Shown here: one piece after another, positions 17,146 to 27,843 of the stretch
How the letters are laid out: every line of letters begins with the position of its first letter
How positions within the stretch are numbered: the first letter of the stretch is position 1
From: Ruminococcus sp.
Lineage (GTDB): Bacteria; Bacillota; Clostridia; Oscillospirales; Acutalibacteraceae
NCBI GenBank assembly: GCA_017404145.1
Contig: JAFRCW010000024.1
Span: 20,774 to 84,773, forward strand
Length of the DNA: 64,000 nt
Direction: 5' to 3'
Program-made: the position numbers and the translations under genes
Notes under the pieces: model-generated
Seen by the model: the letters and a program-made list of their open reading frames with translations, nothing else
What the model was told of the DNA's origin: nothing
Databases searched by the model: none

Positions 17146-20100
17146 TTACGCGTCGATTGTCGAGATCGTCAGCGTAGTTTCCTCTAATACATCGAGCAAT
17201 ACTCTCACAGTATCCAGCGAAGTAAAAGTCGTCACTCCGTTTTCGATCGCAGTTCTGCGGATCGCAGTGCCGTCCTCGTAGTGGACGCCGGAGAGGATCG
17301 CTCTGGTATTGATCAGGTAAGCGACGTGACCCGCGCGGAGCGCGTCGAGCAGCTGATTACCGCCCTCGCTGAGCTTTCTCAGTGTTCTGGTCTTGATACC
17401 GTGCTCGCGCAGAACCTTCGCTGTCAGGTCGGTGCCCTCAATGTTGAAGCCGAGGTTGTAGAACCGACGGATCAGCGGGATCGCTTCTTCTTTATCTTCG
17501 TCGGCAAGCGTCACGATGACCGTGCCGTAGTTCTGCACCTTTGTTCCTGCGGCAACCAATGCCTTGTACATAGCTCTCGAGAGGCTCTTGTCATAGCCGA
17601 TCGCTTCGCCAGTGGACTTCATCTCCGGAGAGAGGTACGCGTCAAGTCCCTTGATCTTCTGGAACGAGAAGACAGGCACTTTCACATAGTATCTCTGCTT
17701 TTCCTCCGGGTAGAGCTGGAAGATGCCTTGCTCCTTCAGCGACTTTCCGAGGATGACCTCGGTCGCGATATCCGCGAGGCTGTAGCCGGTTGACTTGCTC
17801 AGGAACGGTACCGTTCTCGATGATCTCGGGTTGACTTCGATGATGTAAACATCGTCGTTGTTGTCGACGATAAACTGGATATTGTATAAGCCTTTGATGC
17901 CAATAGCGGGACCGAGCTTCTTCGCGTATTGAAGGATCACGCCTTTGACCTTGTTGCTGATAGAGAACGAAGGGTAGACGGAGATCGAGTCGCCCGAGTG
18001 AACGCCGGTACGTTCCACCAGCTCCATGATGCCGGGAACAAAGACGTCTCTGCCGTCGCAGATCGCGTCAACCTCGACCTCCTTGCCCATGATGTACTTG
18101 TCTACCAAGACAGGCTTGTCCTCGTCTATCTCGACGGCGGTCTTGAGGTAATGCCTGAGGTCGACCTCCTTGGAGACAATCTGCATCGCGCGTCCGCCGA
18201 GTACAAAGCTGGGTCTGACCAGAACGGGATAGCCGATCTCTGCGGCGGCTTTCACGCCCTCCTCGATAGAAGTGACCGCGTGACCCGCAGGCTGGGGGAT
18301 GCCCAGTTCCTTGATAATGGCGTTGAAGCAGTCGCGGTTCTCTGCTTTTTCGATCGCCTCACAGTCGGTGCCGATGATCTTGACGCCTCTGTCCATCAGC
18401 GGCTGGGCGAGGTTGATCGCGGTCTGACCGCCTAAGGATGCGATCACGCCCTCGGGCTGTTCAAAGTCGATGATCGCCATAACGTCCTCGGGAGTCAGCG
18501 GCTCAAAGTAGAGCTTATCGGCGGTGGTATAGTCAGTGGAGACGGTTTCTGGGTTGTTGTTGATGATGATCGCCTCATATCCCGAGCGGCGGATGGTCTG
18601 CACCGCGTGAACGGTGGAATAATCGAACTCGACGCCCTGACCGATGCGAATCGGACCCGCGCCCAGCACAATGATCTTTCTCTTGTCTGTGCGTACAGAT
18701 TCGTTTTCGTCCTCATAGGTCGCATAAAAATACGGAACATAGCTTTCAAACTCGGAGGCGCAGGTATCGATCATCTTGAATACTGGTGTAATGCCCGCAC
18801 TTTTTCTCAGTGTATACACATCGGTCTCGTCAATGTTCCACAGCGCGGCGATTTCCCTGTCGGAGAAGCCCATGCGCTTCGCCCGATAAAGCGCATCTGC
18901 ATCGCCGATATGCTCCTGCAGCTCACGTTCCATATCAATGATGTTGCGGAGCTTCCTGAGGTACAGCGGATCGATAGCTGTATCGCGATAGATATCATCG
19001 ATGGCGCCGCCTTTTTTCAGTAGCTCGGCGAGGGCAAATATCCTGTCGTCGGTACCTTTTGTGATATACTCATTGAGTTGTTCAACGCTCATGTTATCGA
19101 ATCGCGATTCGTGCAGATGATACACGCCGATTTCGAGGGACCTGATCGCTTTTAAGAGGCTTTCTTCGATGGTTCTGCCGACGCTCATCACCTCACCGGT
19201 CGCCTTCATCTGGGTGCCGAGGGTATTCTTTGCATCGACGAATTTATCGAACGGGAACCGCGGCATTTTGGTGACCACATAGTCGAGCGCGGGTTCGAAT
19301 GACGCAAGGGCGTTGGCGAGCGGGATCTCGTCCAATGTCAGCCCGACGCCGATCTTCGCGCTGACGCGTGCTATCGGATAACCCGATGCTTTGGATGCGA
19401 GTGCCGACGATCTCGAAACCCTTGGGTTTACTTCTATGATATAGTACTGTGACGACTGCGGATCGAGTGCGAACTGTACGTTGCAGCCGCCCTCGACTTT
19501 CAGTGCGCGGATGAGCTTCAGCGCGCTGTCGCGGAGCATCTGATACTCCTTGTTGGTCAGTGTCTGTGATGGACAGAAGACGATGCTGTCGCCGGTATGA
19601 ATGCCGACCGGATCGAAGTTCTCCATATTACAGACGGTGATTGCGGTGTCGTTATGATCGCGGATGACCTCGTATTCGATCTCCTTATAGCCCTTGACCG
19701 ATTTTTCGATCAGGACTTGATGGACAGGACTCTGGGCAAAACCGTTTCTGCCGATCTCGATAAGTTCTTCTTCGTTTGCGGCAAAGCCGCCGCCCGTACC
19801 GCCGAGGGTGAACGCGGGACGCAGAACGACCGGATAGCCGACAGCCTCGGCTGCTTTTATTGCTTCTTCAATGTTGAATGTTATTTGAGAGGGGATGACA
19901 GGCTCACCGATAGATTCGCACAGTTCCTTGAACAGCTCGCGATCCTCAGCGCGCTCGATGCTCGTGGAGGATGTGCCGAGCAGCTCGACCTGACATTCCT
20001 TCAGAACGCCCTTTTTCTCCAGTTCCATGGCGAGGTTCAGCCCCGTCTGACCGCCGATCCCGGGCAGGAGCGCGTCGGGACGCTCCTTACGGATGATCTT

Positions 20101-20325
20101 CGCGACATATTCGAGCGTCAGCGGCTCCATATATACCTTGTCTGCGATGACGGGGTCGGTCATGATGGTTGCAGGATTAGAGTTGCACAGGATGACTTCG
20201 TATCCTTCCTCTTTCAGCGCAAGACACGCTTGCGTACCGGCATAGTCAAACTCAGCCGCCTGACCAATGACGATGGGGCCGGAACCGATGACCATGATTC
20301 TGTGTATATCTGTTCTCTTAGGCAT
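17146..20325 (-). CDS. carB: Carbamoyl-phosphate synthase large subunit
   Basis: The 1059-aa protein has the normal length and order: carboxyphosphate ATP-grasp half ([28 protein letters not shown]), oligomerisation domain, carbamoyl-phosphate ATP-grasp half ([28 protein letters not shown]) and a C-terminal MGS-like allosteric domain. With CarA it makes carbamoyl phosphate for pyrimidines and arginine. Its start overlaps the carA stop by 8 nt. It is the last gene of purF-carA-carB and is followed by a terminator. Confidence 0.98.
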   Translation of the reverse strand: MPKRTDIHRIMVIGSGPIVIGQAAEFDYAGTQACLALKEEGYEVILCNSNPATIMTDPVIADKVYMEPLTLEYVAKIIRKERPDALLPGIGGQTGLNLAMELEKKGVLKECQVELLGTSSTSIERAEDRELFKELCESIGEPVIPSQITFNIEEAIKAAEAVGYPVVLRPAFTLGGTGGGFAANEEELIEIGRNGFAQSPVHQVLIEKSVKGYKEIEYEVIRDHNDTAITVCNMENFDPVGIHTGDSIVFCPSQTLTNKEYQMLRDSALKLIRALKVEGGCNVQFALDPQSSQYYIIEVNPRVSRSSALASKASGYPIARVSAKIGVGLTLDEIPLANALASFEPALDYVVTKMPRFPFDKFVDAKNTLGTQMKATGEVMSVGRTIEESLLKAIRSLEIGVYHLHESRFDNMSVEQLNEYITKGTDDRIFALAELLKKGGAIDDIYRDTAIDPLYLRKLRNIIDMERELQEHIGDADALYRAKRMGFSDREIAALWNIDETDVYTLRKSAGITPVFKMIDTCASEFESYVPYFYATYEDENESVRTDKRKIIVLGAGPIRIGQGVEFDYSTVHAVQTIRRSGYEAIIINNNPETVSTDYTTADKLYFEPLTPEDVMAIIDFEQPEGVIASLGGQTAINLAQPLMDRGVKIIGTDCEAIEKAENRDCFNAIIKELGIPQPAGHAVTSIEEGVKAAAEIGYPVLVRPSFVLGGRAMQIVSKEVDLRHYLKTAVEIDEDKPVLVDKYIMGKEVEVDAICDGRDVFVPGIMELVERTGVHSGDSISVYPSFSISNKVKGVILQYAKKLGPAIGIKGLYNIQFIVDNNDDVYIIEVNPRSSRTVPFLSKSTGYSLADIATEVILGKSLKEQGIFQLYPEEKQRYYVKVPVFSFQKIKGLDAYLSPEMKSTGEAIGYDKSLSRAMYKALVAAGTKVQNYGTVIVTLADEDKEEAIPLIRRFYNLGFNIEGTDLTAKVLREHGIKTRTLRKLSEGGNQLLDALRAGHVAYLINTRAILSGVHYEDGTAIRRTAIENGVTTFTSLDTVRVLLDVLEETTLTISTIDA

Positions 20326-21421
20326 GGTGTTTCACCTCCTCCATCAATTCGATAAACCGGTCGAACAGATAGCTGCTGTCCTGCGGACCGGGCGCGGATT
20401 CGGGATGATACTGCACGCCGAAAACGCGGTCTTTCACGCTTTCCACTCCTTCGACTGTGTTATCCAGTAAGTTGATATGCGTGACTTCAAGCGGCGTGTT
20501 ATTGAGGCTGTCCGCATCTACCGCATAGGAATGATTCTGCGCGGTGATCTCGATCTTGTCGGTCGCGAGATTTTTGATCGGATGATTCCCGCCGCGGTGA
20601 CCGAAATTCAGCTTGTAGGTTTTTGCTCCGTAAGATAGAGAGAGGATCTGGTGCCCCAGACAGACGCCGAAGATAGGGAGCTTTCCGTGTAATGCTTTGA
20701 CGGTCTCGATGACTTCGGGGACGTCCTGCGGATCGCCGGGGCCGTTGCTGAGGAACAGTCCGTCGGGATGCAAAGCAAGGATATCACACGCGCGCGTGTT
20801 CCACGGTACCGCGGTCACACGGCAGTTTCGTTTCACCAGAGAGCGGATGATGTTTTCTTTCATCCCGCAGTCGATCGCAACGACATGGTATTCCGCGTTA
20901 TCTGCCGCATACGCTTCCGTTTCCTTTCGGCTGACTCGGCTGACAGCGTCAGTCGGGGGAACGTGTTCCCTCAATTCTTTGATTGCCTGGGCGGTATCGG
21001 TGTTGATGTCGGCGATCATTGCGCGGCAGGAGCCGACGTCGCGGATATGGCACACCAGCTTGCGGGTGTCGATCTCACTGATGCCGACGATATGATTCTG
21101 CTTCATTACCTCTTCGAGCGTCATGATACTGCGATAGTTAGACGGCTCGGGGCAAAACTCACGCACGATCATCGCACCGATGGTCGGCGTTTTTGTTTCA
21201 AAATCATCCGCGGAGATACCGTAGTTGCCGATCAGCGGATAAGCGAACACAACGCCCTGATCGGTGTAGGAAGGATCGGATAGTATCTCCTGATATCCGA
21301 CAGAAGAAGTGTTGAACACGATTTCAAAGACTCGCTCGTCATGGTCTCCGAATCCCTTTCCAAAGTATTCTGAACCATCCTCCAGTATCAGTTTTTTATC
21401 AAATTCATACAGCTTCATCAT
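20318..21421 (-). CDS. carA: Carbamoyl-phosphate synthase small subunit
   Basis: The 367-aa protein has an N-terminal CPSase domain and a class I glutamine amidotransferase domain with [15 protein letters not shown] (nucleophile Cys) and YHPE near the end. It supplies ammonia from glutamine to CarB. GTG/ATG/ATG triplets are possible starts; ATG 21421 overlaps the purF TGA by one base, giving coupled translation. Co-transcription with purF groups two glutamine-consuming steps. Confidence 0.97.
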   Translation of the reverse strand: MMKLYEFDKKLILEDGSEYFGKGFGDHDERVFEIVFNTSSVGYQEILSDPSYTDQGVVFAYPLIGNYGISADDFETKTPTIGAMIVREFCPEPSNYRSIMTLEEVMKQNHIVGISEIDTRKLVCHIRDVGSCRAMIADINTDTAQAIKELREHVPPTDAVSRVSRKETEAYAADNAEYHVVAIDCGMKENIIRSLVKRNCRVTAVPWNTRACDILALHPDGLFLSNGPGDPQDVPEVIETVKALHGKLPIFGVCLGHQILSLSYGAKTYKLNFGHRGGNHPIKNLATDKIEITAQNHSYAVDADSLNNTPLEVTHINLLDNTVEGVESVKDRVFGVQYHPESAPGPQDSSYLFDRFIELMEEVKHHA

Positions 21422-22851
21422 CACACCTGTTTCTTTTCACTGATTTTGATTTCAAATCGATTCTTCGCCGTATCGGATGGGACGGCAGTCGGATAGTTCC
21501 CGTCAAAGCACGCTGTACAAAAACCGGTATCTTCTCCCGCAAGTTGCTGCACATTTTCGATGCTGAGGTAGCCAAGAGTCGTCACACCGATCTCTTTTGC
21601 GATGTCGTCCACACTCAGGCGGTTGGCGATCAGCACATCTGCGTTGTCGATATCGGTGCCATAGTAGCATGGGTATTTGAACGGCGGCGCGCTGACGCGC
21701 ATATGGATCTCCTTTACGCCTGCGTTCCATAAAAGCCGTGCGATACGGCGGCAGGTCGTGCCGCGCACGATGGAGTCGTCGATCAGCACGACGCGCTTGC
21801 CCTCGACGACGTCGCGGATGGGATTGAGCTTGATCCCCACGCCCTGTGTGCGCTGACCTTGTTCGGGTGCGATAAAGGTGCGTGCGATGTATTTGTTCTT
21901 GGTAAAGCCGATGGCGTATGGGATGCCCGACTCCCGCGCATAACCGATCGCCGCCTCCAGTCCCGAATCCGGTACGCCGATCACGATGTCTGCATCAACA
22001 GGATGCTCCTGCGCGAGATACCTGCCCGCGTTACGCCTGCAGCGGCTGACGGATGCGCCGTCGATGATAGAATCCGGACGTGCAAAATAAATATTTTCAA
22101 AGACGCAGAAGCGCTTGGGCTTTTTATGACAATGGGATTTGTCAAAGCGAATCCCTGTGCTGTCAACAATTGCGATCTCTCCGGGTTGTATATCTCTGAT
22201 AAGCTTCACGCCGACAGCGTCCAGCGCGCAAGACTCGGATGCAAATACGATCTTGCCGTCGTCGGTCTCGCCATAGCACAGCGGTCGAAATCCGTGCGGA
22301 TCGCGCGCGGCGATCAGCTTCTGCGGCGAGCTGATGACCAGCGAATACGCGCCCTCTATGATATCCATAGCAGCGGATACTGCTTTCTCGATCGAACCGT
22401 GACGCAGGCGTTCCTGCACAATCGTATAGGAGATGACCTCGGAATCCGTGGTTGTGTGGAAAATCGCACCCTGTTCCTCATACCGTGTCCTCAGCATATA
22501 GGAATTGCTGAGGTTGCCGTTGTGGCACAGCGCCATCCTGCCTTTGTGATGATTGACGATCAGCGGCTGGATGTTCTGCAAGAGCTTCGCTCCGGTGGTG
22601 GCATAGCGCACATGACCGACCGCGACATTCCCTTTGCCCAGTGAGTTCAGGTTGTCCGTGCTGAACACTTCACTAACCAGTCCCTCGCCTTTTTGATAAG
22701 TGAACACGCCGTCGTCGTTGACGACGATGCCCGCGCTCTCCTGCCCGCGGTGCTGTAAGGCAAACAGTGCATAATAGGTCATCGATGCAAGATCGTTTGT
22801 TTCTCTGCTGTATACACCAAACACACCGCACTCTTCATGGATACTGCTCAT
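21421..22851 (-). CDS. purF: Amidophosphoribosyltransferase
   Basis: The 476-aa protein starts MSSIHEECGVFGVYS, with a short propeptide before the nucleophilic Cys, as in the Bacillus-type enzyme. Ntn amidotransferase motifs (LQHRGQESAG, GHVRYATTG, CHNGNL) and a PRTase domain (VVLIDDSIVRGTT) follow. The C-terminal FCTACF cysteines suit the structural 4Fe-4S cluster. It performs the first step of purine synthesis. ATG 22851 has GGAGTG upstream; the ATG at 22866 is less likely. It is preceded by a promoter and an ANTAR-type attenuator. Confidence 0.97.
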   Translation of the reverse strand: MSSIHEECGVFGVYSRETNDLASMTYYALFALQHRGQESAGIVVNDDGVFTYQKGEGLVSEVFSTDNLNSLGKGNVAVGHVRYATTGAKLLQNIQPLIVNHHKGRMALCHNGNLSNSYMLRTRYEEQGAIFHTTTDSEVISYTIVQERLRHGSIEKAVSAAMDIIEGAYSLVISSPQKLIAARDPHGFRPLCYGETDDGKIVFASESCALDAVGVKLIRDIQPGEIAIVDSTGIRFDKSHCHKKPKRFCVFENIYFARPDSIIDGASVSRCRRNAGRYLAQEHPVDADIVIGVPDSGLEAAIGYARESGIPYAIGFTKNKYIARTFIAPEQGQRTQGVGIKLNPIRDVVEGKRVVLIDDSIVRGTTCRRIARLLWNAGVKEIHMRVSAPPFKYPCYYGTDIDNADVLIANRLSVDDIAKEIGVTTLGYLSIENVQQLAGEDTGFCTACFDGNYPTAVPSDTAKNRFEIKISEKKQV

Positions 22852-22876
22852 GGAATCACTCCGCATTTAATTATTC

Positions 22877-22922
22877 AAAAGAAAAAGACAAAGCCGCCTT
22901 GACATTTCAAGACGTCTTTGCC
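22877..22922 (-). promoter_or_regulatory. ANTAR-type attenuator in the purF leader
   Basis: Minus strand: a short stem GGC/GTC holds the hexaloop AAAGAC (A1, G4; 22914-22919). The same bases form the 5' arm of a terminator hairpin GCAAAGACGTCTTGA / TCAAGGCGGCTTTGT, followed by CTTTTTCTTTT. The two folds are mutually exclusive, so a bound ANTAR protein would allow read-through into purF. It starts about 11 nt after the -10 box. Confidence 0.75.
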
Positions 22923-22932
22923 TTATGGCTGA

Positions 22933-22961
22933 ATTATACTCTCTTTCAGAGGATTTGTCAA
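22933..22961 (-). promoter_or_regulatory. purF operon promoter
   Basis: The -35 TTGACA (22956-22961) and -10 TATAAT (22933-22938) match the sigma-A consensus perfectly and are 17 nt apart. Confidence 0.9.
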
Positions 22962-22965
22962 CAAG

Positions 22966-23000
22966 TACAGGCTGTTATCCGAAAAGGACAACAGCCTGTA
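22966..23000. repeat. Inverted repeat between amt and the purF promoter
   Basis: TACAGGCTGTT (22966-22976) is inverted at 22990-23000. On the minus strand it follows amt and could end its transcript, though the T-run is weak. It ends 5 bp upstream of the purF -35 box. Confidence 0.55.
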
Positions 23001-23116
23001 AACTAAAGGGGAGCAGAGATAGGATATTTTGACAACTTTATGAGAGTTATTATTCGTCCATGTTGATGAAGACAAGACCTTTGGGAAAGGAAACTAACTT
23101 TGCTCTCCGATAGTCC

Positions 23117-24838
23117 TTACTCGTCGCCCTGCAGGGCGTCGTAGCCTTCTTCGCCTGTGCGGATCTTGACGACGTTCTCAACGTCATAGACAAAGATCTT
23201 GCCGTCGCCGATATGACCGGTATACAGCGCCTTCTTCGCGGTCTCGATCACGTCGCGGACAGGGATCGCGGAGACGACCATCTCGACCTGCAGCTTCGGC
23301 AGCAGATTGCTTTCAAGCGGTACGCCTCTGTAATACTCGGGCTTGCCCTTCTGTGCGCCGTAGCCCATGACATGGGTGACAGTCATACCGGTGATGCCGA
23401 GCTTCGCCATCGCTCTCTTGAGCTTTTCGAAGCGGGCTTCTTTGCAGATGATCTCGACCTTGGTGAACTTCTTGTCGCCGTTATCAAAGGCGGGAACCGC
23501 CTTGACCTCGACCGCCTCGGCGATGGGGGTGTCGCCTGTCACTACGGTAATATCCTCGCCGTAAACGCTGTAGTCCTCAGCAGTCGCTGCAAATCCTGCG
23601 TAGGCGGACGGCAGACCGTGTTCGGTGATATCGAGACCCATGATCTCTTCCTCAGCCGTTGCACGGAGTCCGACAGTCTTTTTGATGATGATAAAGGTGA
23701 TGATCATCATGACGACCGCATAGCTCGCGACGGTGACAAAGCCTAAGCTCTGCAGTCCCAGCTGAGTGAAGTCGCCGGTATAGAACAGACCGGAGAGTCC
23801 TGCGGGAGCGTCGGGGTTAGCGAGTAAGCCGACCGCGATCGTACCCCAGATACCGTTTGCCATATGTACGCCGACCGCGCCGACGGGGTCGTCAACATGA
23901 ATCTTCATGTCGAGCACCTCGACGACAACGACAACGAGGATACCGGATACGATACCGACAACGGTCGCGCCGATCGCGTCGAGCGCGTCACAGCCCGCAG
24001 TGATACCGACCAGACCGGCAAGAGAAGCGTTCAGACACATAGAGACGTCGGGCTTGCCGTTTTTGACCCAAGTGAAGATCATCGTCGTGCAGGTCGCGAC
24101 GGCGGGTGCGATCGTGGTGGTCAGGAAGATAGAGGCAAGCTCAGAGGGAGTCGTCGCGGCAGCGCCGTTGAAGCCGTACCAGCCGAGCCAGAGGATAAAT
24201 ACGCCCAGCGCGCCGATGACGATGTTGTGTCCTGGAAAGGCGTTGACCTTAATGACCTTGCCGTTTTCATCGCGCTCGTATTTTCCGAGACGGGGACCTA
24301 AGATCGCCGCGCCGACCAATGCCGCGATACCGCCGACCATGTGGATCGCGCAGGAGCCTGCATAGTCATGGAAGCCGAGCTGAGAGAGCCAGCCGCCGCC
24401 CCAGATCCAATGCGCCTCGATCGGGTAGATGAACAGAGAGATCACGCCGGAATAGATGCAGTATGCGGAGAACTTTGTTCTTTCCGCCATAGCGCCGGAG
24501 ACGATGGTCGCCGTTGTTGCGCAGAAAACGAGATTGAATACAAATGTGGATGCGGCGGTGAAGTCGCCGTTTGAGGGAGATGCGATAAACTCCTTAAAGT
24601 GACCGAACAGATCCATATTTGGGATGCCGATCAGCCCGAAGAGCGTATCTTCGCCCATCATGATGGTGTAGCCCAAGAGCGCGAACACCACCGTGCCGAT
24701 ACAAAAGTCCATCAGGTTTTTCATAATGATATTGCCGGCGTTCTTTGCGCGGGTGAAACCCGCTTCTACCATGGCAAAGCCCGCCTGCATCCAGAATACC
24801 AAAGCGGCTCCGATCAAAAACCAAAATTCTACTGTCAT
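23117..24838 (-). CDS. amt: Ammonium channel fused to a PII signal protein (Amt-GlnK)
   Basis: Residues 1 to about 420 form an Amt channel of about 11 helices (AGFAMVEAGFTRAKN, GGWLSQLGFHDYAG, CAIHMVGGIAAL). After a linker, residues about 460-573 are a PII domain: KVEIICKEARFEKLKRAM, a T-loop with GKPEYYRG (uridylylation-type Tyr), and the GDGKIFVYDVE nucleotide site. In free form PII plugs Amt when 2-oxoglutarate is low; the fusion puts gate and channel in one chain. It lies after glnN, separated by an ANTAR-type terminator and a modular hairpin repeat. Confidence 0.95.
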   Translation of the reverse strand: MTVEFWFLIGAALVFWMQAGFAMVEAGFTRAKNAGNIIMKNLMDFCIGTVVFALLGYTIMMGEDTLFGLIGIPNMDLFGHFKEFIASPSNGDFTAASTFVFNLVFCATTATIVSGAMAERTKFSAYCIYSGVISLFIYPIEAHWIWGGGWLSQLGFHDYAGSCAIHMVGGIAALVGAAILGPRLGKYERDENGKVIKVNAFPGHNIVIGALGVFILWLGWYGFNGAAATTPSELASIFLTTTIAPAVATCTTMIFTWVKNGKPDVSMCLNASLAGLVGITAGCDALDAIGATVVGIVSGILVVVVVEVLDMKIHVDDPVGAVGVHMANGIWGTIAVGLLANPDAPAGLSGLFYTGDFTQLGLQSLGFVTVASYAVVMMIITFIIIKKTVGLRATAEEEIMGLDITEHGLPSAYAGFAATAEDYSVYGEDITVVTGDTPIAEAVEVKAVPAFDNGDKKFTKVEIICKEARFEKLKRAMAKLGITGMTVTHVMGYGAQKGKPEYYRGVPLESNLLPKLQVEMVVSAIPVRDVIETAKKALYTGHIGDGKIFVYDVENVVKIRTGEEGYDALQGDE

Positions 24839-24845
24839 ATAATCA

Positions 24846-25045
24846 CCTTCCTTGCGTGAATTCGTTCACGCAGCTAAATTCGTTTTTCGAGCGAAATGTG
24901 CTTACGGCACGCTAAATTCTTTCGTGGCTGAATTTGCTTCGCAAGTTGTTTGCGAATTTAATTTCGCTCTTTGCCTTACCGAAGAATTTCGCCATCCAAT
25001 TCACTTGGATGATCTAGCTGCCGCCTGGCGGCAATTTCGCTAAAA
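24846..25045 (-). repeat. Modular hairpin repeat, copy upstream of amt
   Basis: On the minus strand short hairpins (GCCGCC/GGCGGC-like, GTGAACGAATTCAC and others) are separated by the words AGCGAAATT or AGCTAAATT. The same architecture and opening sequence (AGCGAAATTGCCG) occurs at 34155-34287 and 34886-35078. The copy ends at the amt ribosome site. Confidence 0.7.
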
Positions 25046-25046
25046 T

Positions 25047-25085
25047 AAAAGGCGTACCCGAAAAGATTCAGGTACGCCTTTGTAC
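25047..25085 (-). promoter_or_regulatory. ANTAR-type terminator between glnN and amt
   Basis: On the minus strand GTAC-AAAGGC-GTAC makes a perfect 4-bp stem with an A1/G4 hexaloop (loop 25076-25081). It overlaps the 5' arm of the terminator AAAGGCGTACC / GGGTACGCCTTTT. It ends glnN transcripts by default; antitermination would extend them into amt. Confidence 0.78.
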
Positions 25086-25106
25086 ATGATAGAATCGATT
25101 GTCAGT

Positions 25107-27200
25107 TTATCTTACTCCGAAGAGCAGCTCCCCGTAGGTCGGCAAAGGCCAGAGCTCTGCGTCGACAACCGCTTCGGCGGCGTCGGCGTAATCTCTTAAG
25201 GTCTCCATCTGCGGCAGGATCTCGTCGCGGACAAAGTTCGCCTGTTCTACGATATCGTCGATATGATTCAGATGATCGGCGAGGCGCTCGAGGATTCCTG
25301 CGTTCGCGCTCATCTCGTCGCACGCGGCGGAGAGTTTTTCGATATTCGCTGTCTCATATGCACAGCTGATATTCTCGGAGATCGCTTTCTTCATCGACAC
25401 GTTCTTCAGCAGCTTGCCCAGATAGGTCTCGATCGCAGGGATGATCTGCTTGCCGGTCATATCGACCATGGTCAGCGCCTCGATGTTGACCTGCTTGACG
25501 TAATTCTCCAGCATGATCTCCATACGGGATTCCAGCTCCGCCTCGGTGAACACCTTGTGAGAAGTCAGCATCTTCACGTTCTTCTCATCAAGCAGATGCG
25601 GCATCGCGTCGGCGGTGGTCTTGAGATTGCTCAGCCCGCGTTTTTCGGCCTCTTCGATCCAGGCGTCGTCATAACCGTTGCCGTTGAAGATAATGCGTTC
25701 GTGCGCTTTGATGGTGTCGCGGATCAGGTTATGTACGTCGTTCTCGAAGTCTTCGGATTTCTCCAGAATATCCGCGAACTGCTTTAAGGATTCGGCGACA
25801 GCGGAGTTGAGCATCATATTACAGCAGGCGATAGAGTTGGAGGAGCCGAGCATTCTGAACTCGAACTTGTTGCCGGTGAACGCAAACGGCGAGGTACGGT
25901 TTCTGTCGGTGGTATCTCTTCTGAACTGCGGCAGAACGTCAACGCCGAGCTTCATATATTTCTGCTTTGCGCCCGCGTATTCTGTCTCGTTTTCGATCGC
26001 GTCGAGAACGCCCGCGAGCTCGTCGCCGAGGAAGATGGAGATCACGGCGGGAGGCGCTTCGTTCGCGCCCAAGCGGTGATCGTTGCCCGCTGTCGCGACA
26101 GACAGACGAAGCAGATCCTGATACTCGTCGACTGCCTTGATGACTGCGACTAAGAACAGCAAAAACTGTGCGTTTTCAAACGGGGTTTCTCCGGGAGTCA
26201 GCAGGTTGACGCCGGTGTTGGTGCCGATCGACCAGTTGTTATGCTTGCCGGAGCCGTTGACGCCTTTGAAGGGCTTTTCGTGCAGCAGACAGACCAGACC
26301 GTGCTTTTCGGCGACCTTCTGCATGATCTCCATGGTCAGCTGGTTGTTGTCGGTCGCAACGTTGGTGGTGGTGTAGATCGGCGCCAGCTCATGCTGAGCG
26401 GGAGCGACCTCGTTATGTTGGGTCTTAGCGAGGATGCCGAGCTTCCACAGCTCGTCATTGAGGTCTTCCATGTACGCCAACACACGCGGCTTGATGGTGC
26501 CGAAGTAGTGATCGTCCAGCTCCTGTCCTTTCGGCGGTCTTGCGCCGAACAGAGTACGTCCGGTGTAGATCAGGTCTTTACGCTTCGCGTACAGCTCGCG
26601 GGGTACCAGAAAGTATTCCTGCTCGGGGCCGACGGAGGTAACGACCTTGGTGACGTCCTCGTTGCCGAACAGCTTTAATACTCGCAGCGCCTGTATGTTC
26701 AGCGCCTGCATCGAGCGCAGCAGCGGAGTTTTCTTATCCAGTGCGTCAGAGCCGTAGGAGCAGAACGCTGTGGGAATACACAGGGTTTTTCCCTTGATGA
26801 ATGCGTAGGAGGTGGGATCCCACGCGGTGTAGCCTCTTGCCTCGAAGGTAGCTCTCAGTCCGCCTGAGGGGAAGGATGACGCGTCGGGCTCGCCCTTGAT
26901 CAGCTCTTTTCCGGAGAACTCCATAATCACTCTGCCGTCGGGCGAAGGGGAGATGAAGCTGTCGTGCTTTTCGGCGGTGATACCGGTCAGCGGCTGGAAC
27001 CAGTGGGTGTAGTGGGTAGCTCCCTTTTCTACCGCCCAATCTTTCATCGCGACCGCAACCGCGTTAGCGACCGAGATACTCAGCTGTTCGCCCTCGTCGA
27101 TGGTCTTGCGCAGCTTCTGATAAATTTTTCCGTCAAGGCGTTCTTTCATGACCTTGTCGTCAAATACCATACTGCCGAAATAATCTGCTACATTAGCCAT
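25107..27200 (-). CDS. glnN: Type III glutamine synthetase
   Basis: The 697-aa length and motifs are diagnostic of [55 protein letters not shown] and [16 protein letters not shown]. It makes glutamine from glutamate and ammonia with ATP. I chose ATG 27200, preceded by AAAAAGGAG, rather than the upstream in-frame ATG at 27227, which lies in a repeat. It is transcribed from 27497-27525 through an ANTAR-type attenuator and a 208-bp inserted repeat. Downstream read-through reaches amt. Confidence 0.96.
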   Translation of the reverse strand: MANVADYFGSMVFDDKVMKERLDGKIYQKLRKTIDEGEQLSISVANAVAVAMKDWAVEKGATHYTHWFQPLTGITAEKHDSFISPSPDGRVIMEFSGKELIKGEPDASSFPSGGLRATFEARGYTAWDPTSYAFIKGKTLCIPTAFCSYGSDALDKKTPLLRSMQALNIQALRVLKLFGNEDVTKVVTSVGPEQEYFLVPRELYAKRKDLIYTGRTLFGARPPKGQELDDHYFGTIKPRVLAYMEDLNDELWKLGILAKTQHNEVAPAQHELAPIYTTTNVATDNNQLTMEIMQKVAEKHGLVCLLHEKPFKGVNGSGKHNNWSIGTNTGVNLLTPGETPFENAQFLLFLVAVIKAVDEYQDLLRLSVATAGNDHRLGANEAPPAVISIFLGDELAGVLDAIENETEYAGAKQKYMKLGVDVLPQFRRDTTDRNRTSPFAFTGNKFEFRMLGSSNSIACCNMMLNSAVAESLKQFADILEKSEDFENDVHNLIRDTIKAHERIIFNGNGYDDAWIEEAEKRGLSNLKTTADAMPHLLDEKNVKMLTSHKVFTEAELESRMEIMLENYVKQVNIEALTMVDMTGKQIIPAIETYLGKLLKNVSMKKAISENISCAYETANIEKLSAACDEMSANAGILERLADHLNHIDDIVEQANFVRDEILPQMETLRDYADAAEAVVDAELWPLPTYGELLFGVR

Positions 27201-27221
27201 AATCCATTGCTCCTTTTTATT

Positions 27222-27429
27222 TGTCATTCAGAGGGAGCGTCTAAGCAACCGAAGAATCCCCTTTGTGATTCAATTTGTTCCCGGCTTTTGGTTCTTAGTT
27301 TTTAGTTGATTGGGTGCTTCGCACGATAGATTGAAAACGAAGCTTATCAATCATCATAACCAATAACCGACAACCGGAAACTGACAACTTTCTTTTGGGA
27401 TTACCGCGGGCTGAAGTCCTCACAATGAC
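27222..27429. mobile_element. Interspersed repeat family D in the glnN leader
   Basis: The left end TGTCATTCAGAGGGAGCG and right end CTCACAATGAC match the family D copy at 10622-10758; the inner GAATCCC and GGGATTACCGCGG also correspond. The centre holds AT-rich unique sequence. It lies between the attenuator and the glnN ribosome site, making the 5' leader about 280 nt long. Confidence 0.65.
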
Positions 27430-27440
27430 TGAGTATTAGA

Positions 27441-27484
27441 ATAAAAAAGACGCCTCGAACCGTTTAGTTCAAGACGCCTTTGTC
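27441..27484 (-). promoter_or_regulatory. ANTAR-type attenuator in the glnN leader
   Basis: On the minus strand GAC-AAAGGC-GTC forms a hairpin with A1/G4 hexaloop (loop 27476-27481). Overlapping it, AAAGGCGTCTTGAAC pairs over 15 bp with GTTCGAGGCGTCTTT, followed by a T-rich run: a strong terminator about 15-20 nt into the transcript. Confidence 0.78.
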
Positions 27485-27496
27485 TTTACGCCTTGC

Positions 27497-27525
27497 ATTA
27501 TACACGCCGAATTTGCATTTGTCAA
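27497..27525 (-). promoter_or_regulatory. glnN promoter
   Basis: Consensus -35 TTGACA (27520-27525) and -10 TATAAT (27497-27502), spacing 17. Confidence 0.9.
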
Positions 27526-27587
27526 GCCTGAATTTCAAGTTTTTTGCAATTATTTTGAAATTTCCTGCAAATCATCAAAAAATATGA

Positions 27588-27616
27588 TTGACAAATCGAT
27601 CGTGCGATGTTATAAT
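27588..27616 (+). promoter_or_regulatory. Glutamate synthase operon promoter
   Basis: Consensus -35 TTGACA (27588-27593) and -10 TATAAT (27611-27616), spacing 17. It diverges from the glnN promoter 63 bp away. Confidence 0.9.
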
Positions 27617-27628
27617 AATCGGGTAATG

Positions 27629-27674
27629 AGCAAAGGCGTTCATTTAGGGCTTTGTCCCTAAGTGACGCCTTTTT
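27629..27674 (+). promoter_or_regulatory. ANTAR-type attenuator in the glutamate synthase leader
   Basis: AGC-AAAGGC-GTT forms a short stem with an A1/G4 hexaloop (27632-27637). The same AAAGGCGT pairs with ACGCCTTT at the far side of a long hairpin capped by TTAGGG/CCCTAA, followed by TTTT. The layout matches the glnN, amt and purF sites. Confidence 0.75.
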
Positions 27675-27690
27675 CAATTGCAAAGACTCA

Positions 27691-27816
27691 GTAGGGCGGG
27701 GGCTTGCTCCCGCCGAAGCGTTTCAAATCACTGTATATCATATGCGGAGCAAATCATGCTGCGCGTTTCAAGTTCATATTATCAAGCGTTGCGGCGGGAG
27801 CAAGCCCCCGCCCTAC
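27691..27816. repeat. Near-palindromic hairpin repeat in the gltB leader
   Basis: A perfect 25-bp inverted repeat (27691-27715 and 27792-27816; outer bases GTAGGGCGGGGGC) flanks a 76-bp AT-richer core. No coding. It looks like a small non-autonomous insertion. It lies between the attenuator and the ribosome site of the first glutamate synthase gene. Confidence 0.7.
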
Positions 27817-27843
27817 AATGATAAATTTGGGAGAGGAAACTGT

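Noticed and set aside
17281..20355. Long open frames antisense to carB and similar ones opposite tcdA, cysE, amt and glnN
   Set aside because: They mirror GC-rich codon use of well-identified genes, lack ribosome sites and show no family motifs.
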